Origin: an uncultured Ruminococcus sp.
GTDB taxonomy: Bacteria; Bacillota; Clostridia; Lachnospirales; Lachnospiraceae
Assembly (NCBI GenBank): GCA_946494335.1
Contig: CAMMBV010000026.1
Coordinates: forward strand, 1-48,003
Length of the DNA: 48,003 nucleotides
Reading direction: 5' to 3'
The first letter of the stretch is position 1. Each line of letters starts with the position of its first letter. The position numbers and the translations under genes are program-made. This document shows, piece by piece, positions 1 through 8,317 of the stretch. Under the pieces are notes generated by a model. That model worked only from the letters and a program-made list of their open reading frames with translations. It searched no databases and was not told where the DNA came from.

Positions 1-29
1 AACTCCTGCGAGGAAGTATATGAGTGCAA

Positions 30-70
30 CGAATAGCGAGGAATCCGAAGGATTCCGAGCCTGGCATTCG
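30..70. repeat. Palindromic intergenic element
   Basis: A short perfect inverted repeat (7-bp arms GGAATCC/GGATTCC around GAA, 40-56) lies inside a wider 5-bp pair CGAAT/ATTCG at 30-34 and 66-70. The segment has no start codon with a ribosome binding site and reads as non-coding. From memory, similar palindromic extragenic sequences recur in Lachnospiraceae genomes, but copy number cannot be seen from this window. It may also be the 3' end of the preceding transcription unit. Confidence 0.35.
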
Positions 71-92
71 GAGCGTAGTTTTTGTATAACAG

Positions 93-211
93 CCCCCTGA
101 CCGGGAAACAAAACTTGAGGAAAGACTGGACAGGGGAAGAAAAGAGCAGAACACCACCCCGGAAAAAGGTATTGCCGGGGCGGTGTTTATGAAGATATCC
201 CCGTCAGGGGG
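93..211 (+). other. Structured non-coding leader upstream of acsD
   Basis: Positions 93-105 (CCCCCTGACCGGG) can pair with 200-211 through 12 base pairs with one bulged C, enclosing the strong hairpin at 150-187. Nested pairing of this length is unlikely by chance. It could be a long terminator/attenuator of the upstream operon or a processed 5' leader of acsD. No known riboswitch consensus was recognised in it. A TATAAT at 235-240 lies just downstream, but no matching -35 element was found. Confidence 0.4.
150..187 (+). terminator. GC-rich hairpin, probable terminator of the upstream unit
   Basis: Arms at 150-162 and 175-187 form 12 of 13 possible pairs (one A-C mismatch) around a 12-base loop. 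The tail after the stem is only weakly T-rich, so efficiency is uncertain; partial read-through into acsD is possible. Confidence 0.45.
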
Positions 212-270
212 TAGAAAATTCAATAATTATATTGTATAATTATAGAAAAATTTATAAGGAGGCTAATGGA

Positions 271-1212
271 ATGCCGTTTAATTTTAAACCACAAAAGTTT
301 AATGCATCCATCAAAACCGTTGAGATTGGATGCGGAGACAAAGCAATCAAATTAGGAGGAGAAAGTGTATTCCCCTTCTATACATTTGACGGACCGATTG
401 AGAACGCACCGAAGGTAGGTGTGGAAATCACAGATATGGGTCTGATCAACGCAACACCCGAGTTAATCGCATATTATGGTGAAGGTGCATCCATGGCAGA
501 TATGGCTAAAAAAGCTGCTGCAATGGAAGGCGCTGATTTCGTTTACCTGAGCCTGGAAGGCGGAGATCCCAACGGTGAGAACAAATCCATCGAAGATCTA
601 GTTGCAGTTGTAAAAGAAGTTGCAGATGCAATCGATGCTCCGCTGGTAGTTGCAGGATGTAAAAATGTTGAAAAAGACGCTGAGCTGCTTCCGAAGGTAG
701 CAGAAGCTCTTCAGGGAAAAAATGTTGTTATCATGCCGGCTAAAGAAGAAAACTACAAAGCTGTCGGCGCAGCAGCAGGCCTTGCATACAATCAGAAGCT
801 GGGCGCTGAGTCTGCAGTTGATATCAACCTTGCAAAACAGCTGAACGTAGTAACAACACAGCTGGGTGTTAAAGCAGACAGCATTGTTATGAACGTTGGT
901 ACTGCAACCGCTGGTTATGGTTATGAGTACGTAGTTTCTACAATGGACAGAATTAAAGCAGCAGCTTTGTCACAGGACGATGCTATGCTTCAGATGCCTA
1001 TCCTCACACCGGTTGCTTCCGAGACATGGAATGTAAAAGAGTCCATGGCTTCAGAAGAGGATGCGCCGGAATGGGGCTCCAGAGAGGAAAGAGGAATCTC
1101 AATGGAAATCATGACAGCGGCTGCTGACCTGGTATCCGGATCAAATGCTGTAGTTTTACAACATCCTCAGTCCGTTGCAACTATTTCAAAAATGATTAAA
1201 GAATTAGTATAA
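271..1212 (+). CDS. acsD: Corrinoid iron-sulfur protein small subunit (CODH/ACS delta subunit)
   Basis: Small subunit of the corrinoid iron-sulfur protein, which carries the methyl group from methyltetrahydrofolate to acetyl-CoA synthase in the Wood-Ljungdahl pathway. The 313-residue protein has the usual family length and the expected TIM-barrel-type sequence with no cysteine cluster of its own. The ATG at 271 is chosen over an upstream in-frame ATG at 232 because AAGGAGG lies at 256-262 directly before it. It is followed after 28 bases by acsC, its heterodimer partner, so the two are surely co-transcribed. Assignment rests on the sequence and on the acsD-acsC-acsE-acsV order typical of acetogens. 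Confidence 0.93.
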   Translation: MPFNFKPQKFNASIKTVEIGCGDKAIKLGGESVFPFYTFDGPIENAPKVGVEITDMGLINATPELIAYYGEGASMADMAKKAAAMEGADFVYLSLEGGDPNGENKSIEDLVAVVKEVADAIDAPLVVAGCKNVEKDAELLPKVAEALQGKNVVIMPAKEENYKAVGAAAGLAYNQKLGAESAVDINLAKQLNVVTTQLGVKADSIVMNVGTATAGYGYEYVVSTMDRIKAAALSQDDAMLQMPILTPVASETWNVKESMASEEDAPEWGSREERGISMEIMTAAADLVSGSNAVVLQHPQSVATISKMIKELV

Positions 1213-1240
1213 TCATATAAAAACAGGAGGATAAAAAAAC

Positions 1241-2599
1241 ATGGCATTATCAGGTATTCAAATATTTAAAATGACACCAAAGAAAAACTGTAAGGAGTGC
1301 GGAAGCCCGACATGTATGGCTTTCTCAATGAAAGTTGCTCAGGGTGCAGTTGATATTTCTGCATGCCCTTACATGTCAGAAGAAGCTCTGGCTTCACTGG
1401 CAGCAGCTACAGCACCGCCAATGAAAACCATTAAAGTGGGTACAGGCGAAGGCGAATATACTCTGGGCGGAGAAACAGTTCTCTACAGACATGAAAAAAC
1501 TTTTGTGAGCAAAACAAGATATGCAGTAGCTCTTTGCAGCTGCATGGATGATGCTGAAATCGATGCAAAAATCGCAGCAATTCCTGCTGTAGACTATGAA
1601 CGTATCGGCGAAAGAATGCATGTGGAAATGGTTTACGTAAACTATGACGCAGCTTCAGGCGCAGATAAATACGTTGCATTGGTGAAAAAAGCGGCGGCTA
1701 CAGGAAAAACTCTCGTTCTGGGATGTGATGATGTAGAAGTTGCCAAAGCAGCTCTTGCAGAATGTAAGGACGGAAAACCGGTATTAAACGGTGCAAATGC
1801 TTCCAACTACGAAGCTATGAGCGCAGTAGCAAAAGAAGCAGGCGTAGTACTGGGCGTTTCCGGAGCTGATATCAACGAACTGTATGATACAGTAGCGGCA
1901 CTGGAAAAACTGGACAACAAAGATCTTGTACTTGATGTTACAGGAGCAACCATTAAAGATACTTTTGCAAATGCAGTAAAAGTAAGACGTGCAGCTTTGA
2001 AAGATGAAGACAGAACATTCGGATATCCTTCCATCGTAAATCTGGTTAAAGTTGCCAAAGGCGACAAATACATGCAGGAAGCTCTGTCTGCTGTATTTAC
2101 CATGAAATACGGCTCAATCGTAGTTATGGAAGAAATGGGCTATGCAGAGGCTCTGCCGCTGTTCGGTCTGCGTCAGAACGTATTTACCGATCCGCAGAAA
2201 CCGATGACAGTTGACACAGGCATCTATCCGCTGAACGGCGCTGATGAAAACTCCATCTGCCTGACAACGGTTGACTTTGCTCTTACATACTTCCTTGTTT
2301 CCGGCGAGCTGGAAAGATCCGGTGTTCCGGTCAACATGATCATCAGCGATGCAGGCGGACTTTCCGTACTGACAGCTTGGGCTGCAGGAAAACTTTCTTC
2401 TTCCTCCATCTCCAAGTTCATCACTGAGAACGTAGCTGACAAGGTAAAATCCAGAAAACTGATCATTCCTGGTAAAGTTGCAGTCCTGAAAGGTGATCTG
2501 GAAGCTAAATTACCGGATTGGGAAATCATCGTTGCTCCTAACGAAGCAGTTCAGCTGGTTAAATTCCTGAAAGATATGAAGGAGAACGGCCAGTTATAA
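1241..2599 (+). CDS. acsC: Corrinoid iron-sulfur protein large subunit (CODH/ACS gamma subunit)
   Basis: Large subunit that binds the [4Fe-4S] cluster and, with AcsD, the corrinoid. The N-terminal cluster motif is visible as C17, C20, C25 and C42, the spacing known for this family; the middle is the TIM barrel and the C-terminal third (about residue 320 on) is the corrinoid-binding domain. The length of 452 residues is normal. AGGAGG precedes the ATG. The cobalt is methylated by AcsE and, when oxidised to Co(II), is re-reduced by AcsV, both encoded immediately downstream. Confidence 0.95.
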   Translation: MALSGIQIFKMTPKKNCKECGSPTCMAFSMKVAQGAVDISACPYMSEEALASLAAATAPPMKTIKVGTGEGEYTLGGETVLYRHEKTFVSKTRYAVALCSCMDDAEIDAKIAAIPAVDYERIGERMHVEMVYVNYDAASGADKYVALVKKAAATGKTLVLGCDDVEVAKAALAECKDGKPVLNGANASNYEAMSAVAKEAGVVLGVSGADINELYDTVAALEKLDNKDLVLDVTGATIKDTFANAVKVRRAALKDEDRTFGYPSIVNLVKVAKGDKYMQEALSAVFTMKYGSIVVMEEMGYAEALPLFGLRQNVFTDPQKPMTVDTGIYPLNGADENSICLTTVDFALTYFLVSGELERSGVPVNMIISDAGGLSVLTAWAAGKLSSSSISKFITENVADKVKSRKLIIPGKVAVLKGDLEAKLPDWEIIVAPNEAVQLVKFLKDMKENGQL

Positions 2600-2600
2600 T

Positions 2601-2649
2601 CAGCGTTACCGCTGAATGAAAAAGGAGGTTTTTTATAAAGCCTCCTTTT
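2601..2649 (+). other. Intercistronic hairpins between acsC and acsE
   Basis: Two stems lie in the 86-base acsC-acsE gap: a small one at 2601-2614 (CAGCG/CGCTG) and a larger 9-bp stem at 2620-2628 with 2641-2649 (AAAAGGAGG/CCTCCTTTT, 12-base loop). The second contains a Shine-Dalgarno-like AGGAGG that is not used as one. With T runs in the loop rather than after the stem, it looks more like an RNA-processing or partial termination element than a strong terminator. Confidence 0.45.
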
Positions 2650-2685
2650 ATAAGATAAAAAGGCTATTAGAAAAGGAGAAAAAAC

Positions 2686-3471
2686 ATGGCAAAATTTGTA
2701 ACAATCGGCGAAAGAATTCACTGTATTTCACCTGCAATCAAAGAGGCTTTTGCTACACGCAATCCGGAAGCAATCCTGAAACGTGCCAAAGAGCAGCTGG
2801 ATGCCGGAGCAACTTATCTGGACGTTAACATCGGACCGGCAGAAAGTGATGGACCGGAACTGATGCAGTGGGCAGTTAAACTGCTGCAGGAAAACTTTGA
2901 CAATGTTCCGCTGGCACTGGATACAGCCAACAAAGCTGCTATTGAGGCAGGTATCGCTGTATACAACAGAGCTAAAGGAAAACCCATCGTTAACTCTGCA
3001 GATGCAGGTGACAGAATCAGCTACATTGATCTGGCTGCTGCAAACGATGCAATTGTTATCGCACTTTGCTCCAATGGACCGATCGCTGCAGACAATGACG
3101 AGCGTATGGTACATTGCCAGACAATGCTTGAGCATGGTATGATGCTGGGCATGGAGCCTACAGATCTGTGGTTTGACCCGCTGTTCGTAGTAGTAAAAGG
3201 TATGCAGGACAAACAGATGGAAGTTCTGGAAGCAATTAAAATGTTCAGCGATATGGGTCTGAACTCAACAGGTGGTCTTTCCAATAACTCCAATGGTATG
3301 CCGAAACACATCAGACCGATTATGGACGCAGCATTAGTTGCTATGTGTATGATGCAGGGTCTTACTTCAGCAATTGTAAATCCCTGTGATCAGAGACTGA
3401 TGGAAACCATCAAGTCCTGTGATGTATTTAAGAACAATACTCTGTATGCAGATTCTTACCTGGAACTGTAA
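2686..3471 (+). CDS. acsE: Methyltetrahydrofolate:corrinoid/iron-sulfur protein methyltransferase
   Basis: Transfers the methyl group of 5-methyltetrahydrofolate to Co(I) of the AcsCD corrinoid protein, linking the folate branch to acetyl-CoA synthesis. The 261-residue protein matches the pterin-binding TIM-barrel family in full: the early ILKRAKEQLDAGATYLDVN segment, DTAN, and the NSTGGLSNNSNGMP segment near residues 199-212, which carries the conserved pterin-contacting asparagine. AAAAGGAG precedes the ATG. It sits between its substrate proteins (acsCD) and the activator acsV. Confidence 0.95.
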   Translation: MAKFVTIGERIHCISPAIKEAFATRNPEAILKRAKEQLDAGATYLDVNIGPAESDGPELMQWAVKLLQENFDNVPLALDTANKAAIEAGIAVYNRAKGKPIVNSADAGDRISYIDLAAANDAIVIALCSNGPIAADNDERMVHCQTMLEHGMMLGMEPTDLWFDPLFVVVKGMQDKQMEVLEAIKMFSDMGLNSTGGLSNNSNGMPKHIRPIMDAALVAMCMMQGLTSAIVNPCDQRLMETIKSCDVFKNNTLYADSYLEL

Positions 3472-3495
3472 TCAGTTATTAAGAGGCTGAATCTT

Positions 3496-5427
3496 ATGTT
3501 CAAAGTGACTTTTAAGTTTGAAAGTGGCGAAGCGGTGGAAACCTTCGCCACTTCCGGTGAAAACCTTCTTGAGGTAGCAAGAAAAACAAATGTAGCTATC
3601 GATGCCCCCTGTTCCGGAAATGCTTCCTGTGGGAAGTGCCGTGTAAAGCTTGTGGGCGGCGAACTGGAATCAAAGAAAACCCGTCATATTACCGATGAGG
3701 AATATGAGCAGGGATGGCGTCTGGCCTGTGTAAGCACAATCGAAGCGGACGTGGAAGTTTTGGTTCCGGACATTGCTTCGGCTTACCGGAGCAGAATGAA
3801 AGTTGCGGATTTAAGTTCACCAGATGAGGTCGCTATTTTTGAAAAAACGAAGCAGGGACTGGAAGAAGCAGGGATCGATCTGCATAACAGTCTTCGGACT
3901 GTCAGAGTAGTGATGGATGTTCCTACTCTGGATGATACCATGCCGGATAATGAAAGACTGGTTCGTGCGTTAAAGAAAGAACTGAACACAGATGTGGTCA
4001 GTCTGCCTTATTACGTAATGAGAAGGCTGCCGGATGTTCTGCGCAGCAGCGATTTTGATGTGCAGTGTGTCATTCGTACAGCTGCTAATGGTCATATTTT
4101 TGTATATGACGTGTTTGAAAAAGATGTGGATGTGGTGATTGGCGGCCTTGCAGTTGACATCGGTACGACAACGGTGTCAGGTTTGATCATCAACATGGAA
4201 ACCGGAGAGATTATCGGCAAAGCTTCCAGCGGAAACGGTCAGATACGATACGGCGCCGATGTCATCAACCGCATCATTGAATCGACAAAACCGGGAGGAC
4301 AGGACCGGCTTCAGAATGCTGTGATTCAGGAAACGATAAATCCGATGATCGAGCAGATGTGCCGCGCCAGCGGATTTGATTCCAGACATATTTATCGGAT
4401 GTGTGTGGCGGGCAATACGACAATGAATCATCTGTTTTCCGGTATTAACGCAGACCATCTGAGGATGGAGCCGTATATTCCTGCTTTCTTTAAGACAAAC
4501 TCCTTTTTTGCTTCGGATCTGGATATTCATATTAACCCGGATGCTCACATTATCGTTGCACCCAATATCGGAAGTTATGTGGGTGGCGATATCACGGCAG
4601 GCACACTGGTAAGTATGATCTGGAACCGTCCGGAGTTTTCTCTGTTTATTGATCTTGGTACCAACGGTGAGCTGGTATTTGGAAATTCGGAATTTATGAT
4701 GAGTTGTGCCTGTTCTGCAGGTCCTGCCTTTGAGGGCGGCGATATCAGCTGTGGAATGCGTGCGACAGACGGGGCAATTGAAGCCTGTGTGATTGATAAG
4801 GATACAATGGAACCCACATTTGAAGTGATCGGCAAAGAAGGCGAAAAGCCTGTCGGCCTGTGCGGTTCTGGTATTATCGATGTGATCAGTGAACTTTACC
4901 GCTGTGAAATTATCAATCCCAAAGGAAAATTTATCCGGGAAGGCAGACGTGTCCGCCATGATAAATATGGCATGGGCAGTTATGTACTGGCTTTCCAGGA
5001 GGATGCAGCTTCTGTAAAAGATATTGAAATTACAGAAGTGGATATTGACAATTTTATTCGCGCCAAGGGAGCGATTTTCTCTGCAGTCCGCACTATGCTG
5101 GATTCTCTTGGATTTGATGTATCCATGGTGGAGGATGTTTACGTGGCAGGCGGTATCGGCAGCGGAATCAACATGCGCAATGCTGTGAATATCGGCATGC
5201 TGCCGGATATTCCGATGGAGAAATTCCATTATATCGGCAATTCGTCCCTTTCCGGTGCGTACGCCATGCTTCTGTCTACAGAGGCGGAAAAGAAAACCTA
5301 TGAAGTTGCTGCCAATATGACATATATGGAATTAAGTGCAGTTCCCACTTATATGGATGAATTTATAGCATCCTGTTTCATCCCCCATACGGATACAACA
5401 TTGTTTCCGTCAGTGACATTAAAGTAG
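3496..5427 (+). CDS. acsV: Reductive activator of the corrinoid iron-sulfur protein (RACo)
   Basis: ATP-dependent reductive activator that returns accidentally oxidised Co(II) corrinoid to Co(I). The N-terminal plant-type [2Fe-2S] ferredoxin domain shows C39, C45, C48 and C78. The remainder is the ASKHA-type ATPase region of this family (DUF4445), with DIGTTTVSG near residue 217, FIDLGTNGEL near 385 and AGGIGSGINMRNA near 550. At 643 residues it is full length. It lies 24 bases after acsE, in the usual acetogen order. Confidence 0.92.
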   Translation: MFKVTFKFESGEAVETFATSGENLLEVARKTNVAIDAPCSGNASCGKCRVKLVGGELESKKTRHITDEEYEQGWRLACVSTIEADVEVLVPDIASAYRSRMKVADLSSPDEVAIFEKTKQGLEEAGIDLHNSLRTVRVVMDVPTLDDTMPDNERLVRALKKELNTDVVSLPYYVMRRLPDVLRSSDFDVQCVIRTAANGHIFVYDVFEKDVDVVIGGLAVDIGTTTVSGLIINMETGEIIGKASSGNGQIRYGADVINRIIESTKPGGQDRLQNAVIQETINPMIEQMCRASGFDSRHIYRMCVAGNTTMNHLFSGINADHLRMEPYIPAFFKTNSFFASDLDIHINPDAHIIVAPNIGSYVGGDITAGTLVSMIWNRPEFSLFIDLGTNGELVFGNSEFMMSCACSAGPAFEGGDISCGMRATDGAIEACVIDKDTMEPTFEVIGKEGEKPVGLCGSGIIDVISELYRCEIINPKGKFIREGRRVRHDKYGMGSYVLAFQEDAASVKDIEITEVDIDNFIRAKGAIFSAVRTMLDSLGFDVSMVEDVYVAGGIGSGINMRNAVNIGMLPDIPMEKFHYIGNSSLSGAYAMLLSTEAEKKTYEVAANMTYMELSAVPTYMDEFIASCFIPHTDTTLFPSVTLK

Positions 5428-5442
5428 GCATTTGAGGTGACT

Positions 5443-6090
5443 ATGGTATTAAATTATGATAAAGACAGCAAAGAACGGATTCCTTATGAATACTATCTGG
5501 AACGGTATCAAAAGGAGGATCCTGCTGCAATCAGTGAAAGAACTCAGATTCCCTATGATGAGACGGCAGGTGTATTTACACTGCGCCTGATGGGATGTAC
5601 TTATAAAATTTCCTGGCCGGATTATAAAGTTACGGCTGTAGAAGAGGAAGTGATTCGCCATTATCCTCTGGAGAGCGCGGCGAATGCCAGAATTCTGGTG
5701 TTGCGTTATCTTCTGGAGGGAACGGCAGCGCCCGCTTGCGGAAAGTTTCTCACATACAGGGAGATGCCCTGGGGTGAGGTGTATTTCCGGCAGTTTCAGG
5801 GCCGCTGTATTTTCCGGCTGGCTTATGGTTTTGGAAATAAGCTGGATCAGTTTCAGAAAATCATGGAAAGGCTTGGGGGTACCAGGATTGAATATGGGGA
5901 TTGTGCGTATGAATTTGAATTTATGAACAATCTTCGTATGCGCTTCATTTTGTGGGCCGGAGACGATGAATTTCCGCCTTCCGCGCAGATCCTGTTTGCT
6001 GATAATTTCTCTGCGGCTTTCCATGGAGAAGATATGGCTGTCGTTGGCGATGTGTCGATTGGCGTTTTAAAAGCCCTGAGTGTACAGTAA
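5443..6090 (+). CDS. DUF3786-like protein of the acs cluster
   Basis: A soluble protein of about 215 residues with no signal peptide or membrane segment. It resembles the DUF3786 family that, from memory, often accompanies corrinoid methyltransferase genes in acetogens; no biochemical function is known to me. There is no obvious metal motif: cysteines are isolated (for example in LMGCTY and PACGKF). The ATG at 5443 is preferred over GTG at 5437 because the GAGGTG ribosome binding site overlaps that GTG. It begins 15 bases after acsV and is the last gene before a terminator, so it probably serves the corrinoid protein system. Confidence 0.7.
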   Translation: MVLNYDKDSKERIPYEYYLERYQKEDPAAISERTQIPYDETAGVFTLRLMGCTYKISWPDYKVTAVEEEVIRHYPLESAANARILVLRYLLEGTAAPACGKFLTYREMPWGEVYFRQFQGRCIFRLAYGFGNKLDQFQKIMERLGGTRIEYGDCAYEFEFMNNLRMRFILWAGDDEFPPSAQILFADNFSAAFHGEDMAVVGDVSIGVLKALSVQ

Positions 6091-6095
6091 AGAAT

Positions 6096-6156
6096 TAAAT
6101 GGACGTTGTAAATTCACGTGATACCCGGTATGACTGAATCTTGCAGCGTCCTTTTA
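6096..6156 (+). terminator. Extended hairpin terminator after the acs operon
   Basis: Arms 6096-6111 and 6141-6156 pair over 15 of 16 positions (two of them G-U), and the 29-base loop can pair further (ATTCA/TGAAT and beyond). The 3' arm ends in CCTTTTATC, a modest T tract. It separates the acs operon from fchA. No convincing sigma-A promoter pair was found in the AT-rich 6157-6324 stretch, although a TATAAT occurs at 6171-6176. Confidence 0.55.
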
Positions 6157-6324
6157 TCATCTGCCTGTTATATAATTTTATAAAAGGATGGAAAAAGAAA
6201 AATCTGACGAATGTTATAAAAATATATGGAAAAGTAGTAAAATCTAATGGAAATTTTCCCGCAGACGTATTATGATTGTATGGATGAGACAATGAAAAAG
6301 GAGAATTAAAGAAGGAGTATTAAA

Positions 6325-6954
6325 ATGGAATTATCTACATTACCGTGCAATGAGTTTGTGGACGTACTGGCATCGAAAGCCGCAGTACCCGGCGGCGGCG
6401 GAGCTTCCGCTTTGGTGGCGGCAATCGGAACGGCCCTTGGCAATATGGTGGGTTCTCTGACCGTGGGAAAGAAAAAGTATATTGATATAGAGGAGGAGAT
6501 GTGGGCGCTGAAAGCCAGATGCGATATTATGCAGAATCAGCTTTTAAGTCTGGTGGAACGGGACGCTGAATTTTTTGAGCCTCTTTCCAAAGCCTACGGT
6601 ATGCCAAAGGATACGGAAGAGCAGAGGGCGGAAAAAGAGCGGGTGATGGAAATAGCGCTGAAGGAAGCCTGTACTGTACCCATGGAAATCATGGCTTCCT
6701 GCTGTGAAGCCATTGACATCATAGCAGATTTTGCGGGAAAAGGCTCTGCCCTTGCCATCAGTGACGCCGGAGTGGGAATCGAATTCTGCAAGGCGGCCTT
6801 AAAGGGCGCCAGCCTGAATGTTTATATTAATACGAAAGCCATGAAAGACAGAGAATATGCGGAAATGCTGAATGCAAAATGTGATGCCATGCTGGACTAT
6901 TACCCGAAAAAGGCAGAACGTGTTTACAATGAAGTGTTGAATCGCTTAAAATAA
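6325..6954 (+). CDS. fchA: Methenyltetrahydrofolate cyclohydrolase (formiminotransferase-cyclodeaminase family)
   Basis: Interconverts 10-formyl- and 5,10-methenyltetrahydrofolate in the methyl branch of the Wood-Ljungdahl pathway. The 209 residues match the stand-alone cyclodeaminase/cyclohydrolase helical family, with the N-terminal glycine-rich PGGGGASALVAA segment and a later ADFAGKGSALAISDAGVG region. It starts with AAGGAG before the ATG and is followed after 16 bases by folD. Its presence beside a FolD lacking cyclohydrolase residues suggests it carries this step alone. Confidence 0.9.
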   Translation: MELSTLPCNEFVDVLASKAAVPGGGGASALVAAIGTALGNMVGSLTVGKKKYIDIEEEMWALKARCDIMQNQLLSLVERDAEFFEPLSKAYGMPKDTEEQRAEKERVMEIALKEACTVPMEIMASCCEAIDIIADFAGKGSALAISDAGVGIEFCKAALKGASLNVYINTKAMKDREYAEMLNAKCDAMLDYYPKKAERVYNEVLNRLK

Positions 6955-6970
6955 ATGGAGGAAATGTGGT

Positions 6971-7825
6971 ATGGCAAAACAGTTACTGGGAAAAGAAGTG
7001 ACAGCTGCGCTGAATGAGCGCATCAAAGGCAATGTGGACATGCTGAAGGAAAAAGGGATCACGCCTGTGCTTGGAATTGTCAGAGTGGGGGAGCGTCCCG
7101 ACGATCTCTCCTACGAACGGGGAGCAGTGAAACGGTGTGAAACGCTTGGAGTAGGATATGAGAAATTTCTGCTTCCGGAATCCGTATCCCAGGAAGAGCT
7201 TATGAAAACGATCCGGGAAGTAAATGAGAGGGAAGACATTCATGGCGTGCTGATTTTCCGTCCTCTGCCGAAGCACCTGAATGAGAAAGAGGTGATTCAG
7301 GCGCTGGCGCCCCAAAAGGATGTGGACGGCATTACCGACGGTTCTATGGTGGGTGTATTTACCAGCACGCCCCAGGGTTTTCCACCCTGTACGCCCCAGG
7401 CATGTATGGAGATTCTGGATCATTACGGAATCGACTGCACAGGGAAAAAGGCAGTTGTGGTAGGGCGAAGCCTGGTGGTAGGAAAACCGGCTGCCATGAT
7501 GCTGCTGAAGAAAAATGCTACTGTAACCATCTGTCATACCAGAACGAAGGATATGCCATCTGTTGTGAAGGAGGCGGATATCGTGATCGTGGCGGCAGGC
7601 CGTGCCGGCGTGGTAGACGATACGTATCTGTCCCCGGGCCAGATCGTTATTGATGTGGGAATCAACGTGAATGAAGAGGGAAAACTCTGCGGAGATGTTG
7701 ACTATGCGAAGGCAGAGCCGGTGGTGGAGGCCATCACACCGGTTCCAGGCGGCGTGGGAAGTGTGACTACATCGGTTCTGGTCGGGCATGTGGTGGAGGC
7801 CGCAATGCGAAGATGCGAAGAGTAA
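6971..7825 (+). CDS. folD: Methylenetetrahydrofolate dehydrogenase (FolD family), probably monofunctional
   Basis: FolD-family enzyme of 284 residues with the dinucleotide-binding segment VVVGRSLVVGKPAAMML and the closing TPVPGGVGSVTT motif. Compared with the bifunctional family, Y48 is kept, but the catalytic lysine four residues later is alanine (A52), and the conserved glutamine of the QLPLP motif is replaced (IFRPLP). In characterised bifunctional enzymes these Lys and Gln serve the cyclohydrolase step, so this copy should retain only dehydrogenase activity. That inference fits the adjacent fchA. It is followed after 12 bases by the formate dehydrogenase subunits. Confidence 0.9.
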   Translation: MAKQLLGKEVTAALNERIKGNVDMLKEKGITPVLGIVRVGERPDDLSYERGAVKRCETLGVGYEKFLLPESVSQEELMKTIREVNEREDIHGVLIFRPLPKHLNEKEVIQALAPQKDVDGITDGSMVGVFTSTPQGFPPCTPQACMEILDHYGIDCTGKKAVVVGRSLVVGKPAAMMLLKKNATVTICHTRTKDMPSVVKEADIVIVAAGRAGVVDDTYLSPGQIVIDVGINVNEEGKLCGDVDYAKAEPVVEAITPVPGGVGSVTTSVLVGHVVEAAMRRCEE

Positions 7826-7837
7826 GGAGGAGACGTT

Positions 7838-8317
7838 ATGCTGGAACAGTCATATTACGATGTGACGGACGGAATTATTGAACAGTATGGAAAAAAAGCC
7901 AGTTCTCTGATCCCTGTTATGCAGGATATCCAGGCAAAATACCGGTACCTGCCCGGAGAATTGTTGACTTACGTGGCCAGACAGATTGGAGTGACGGAGG
8001 CGAAAGCCTACAGTGTCGCTACTTTCTATGAGAATTTTTCCTTTGAGCCCAAAGGAAAGTATATCATCAAGGTTTGTGACGGAACTGCCTGCCATGTGAA
8101 AAAATCTATACCGGTACTTGAGGCGCTTTACAGTGAACTTGGACTTTCCAAGAAAAAGAAAACCACGGATGATATGCTTTTTACTGTGGAAACGGTCTCC
8201 TGTCTGGGAGCCTGCGGTCTGGCGCCTACCATGACCATTAATGACGAAGTATATCCCAAGATGACGCCGGAAAAGGCCGTTGCAGTCATTCGCGAATTGA
8301 GAGGTGATAGCAAATGA
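7838..8317 (+). CDS. NuoE-like [2Fe-2S] subunit of formate dehydrogenase complex
   Basis: A 159-residue thioredoxin-like [2Fe-2S] protein of the NuoE/HydA-small-subunit family. The four cluster cysteines are visible as CDGTAC and CLGAC. The helical N-terminus (IIEQYGKKASSLIPVMQDIQ) is typical. With the next gene it forms the NADH-oxidising electron-input module. It overlaps the NuoF-like gene by an ATGA junction, indicating translational coupling. Related subunits also serve electron-bifurcating hydrogenases, but here the catalytic subunit in the operon is a formate dehydrogenase. Confidence 0.9.
   Translation: MLEQSYYDVTDGIIEQYGKKASSLIPVMQDIQAKYRYLPGELLTYVARQIGVTEAKAYSVATFYENFSFEPKGKYIIKVCDGTACHVKKSIPVLEALYSELGLSKKKKTTDDMLFTVETVSCLGACGLAPTMTINDEVYPKMTPEKAVAVIRELRGDSK

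Noticed and set aside
93-270. Tetrahydrofolate riboswitch upstream of the acs genes
   Set aside because: The conserved core of that class could not be found; only unassigned hairpins are present.
4177-5229. Long open frame (about 350 codons) on the minus strand inside acsV
   Set aside because: It is antisense to an unmistakable full-length gene, its translation has no recognisable motif, and composition is that of a shadow frame.
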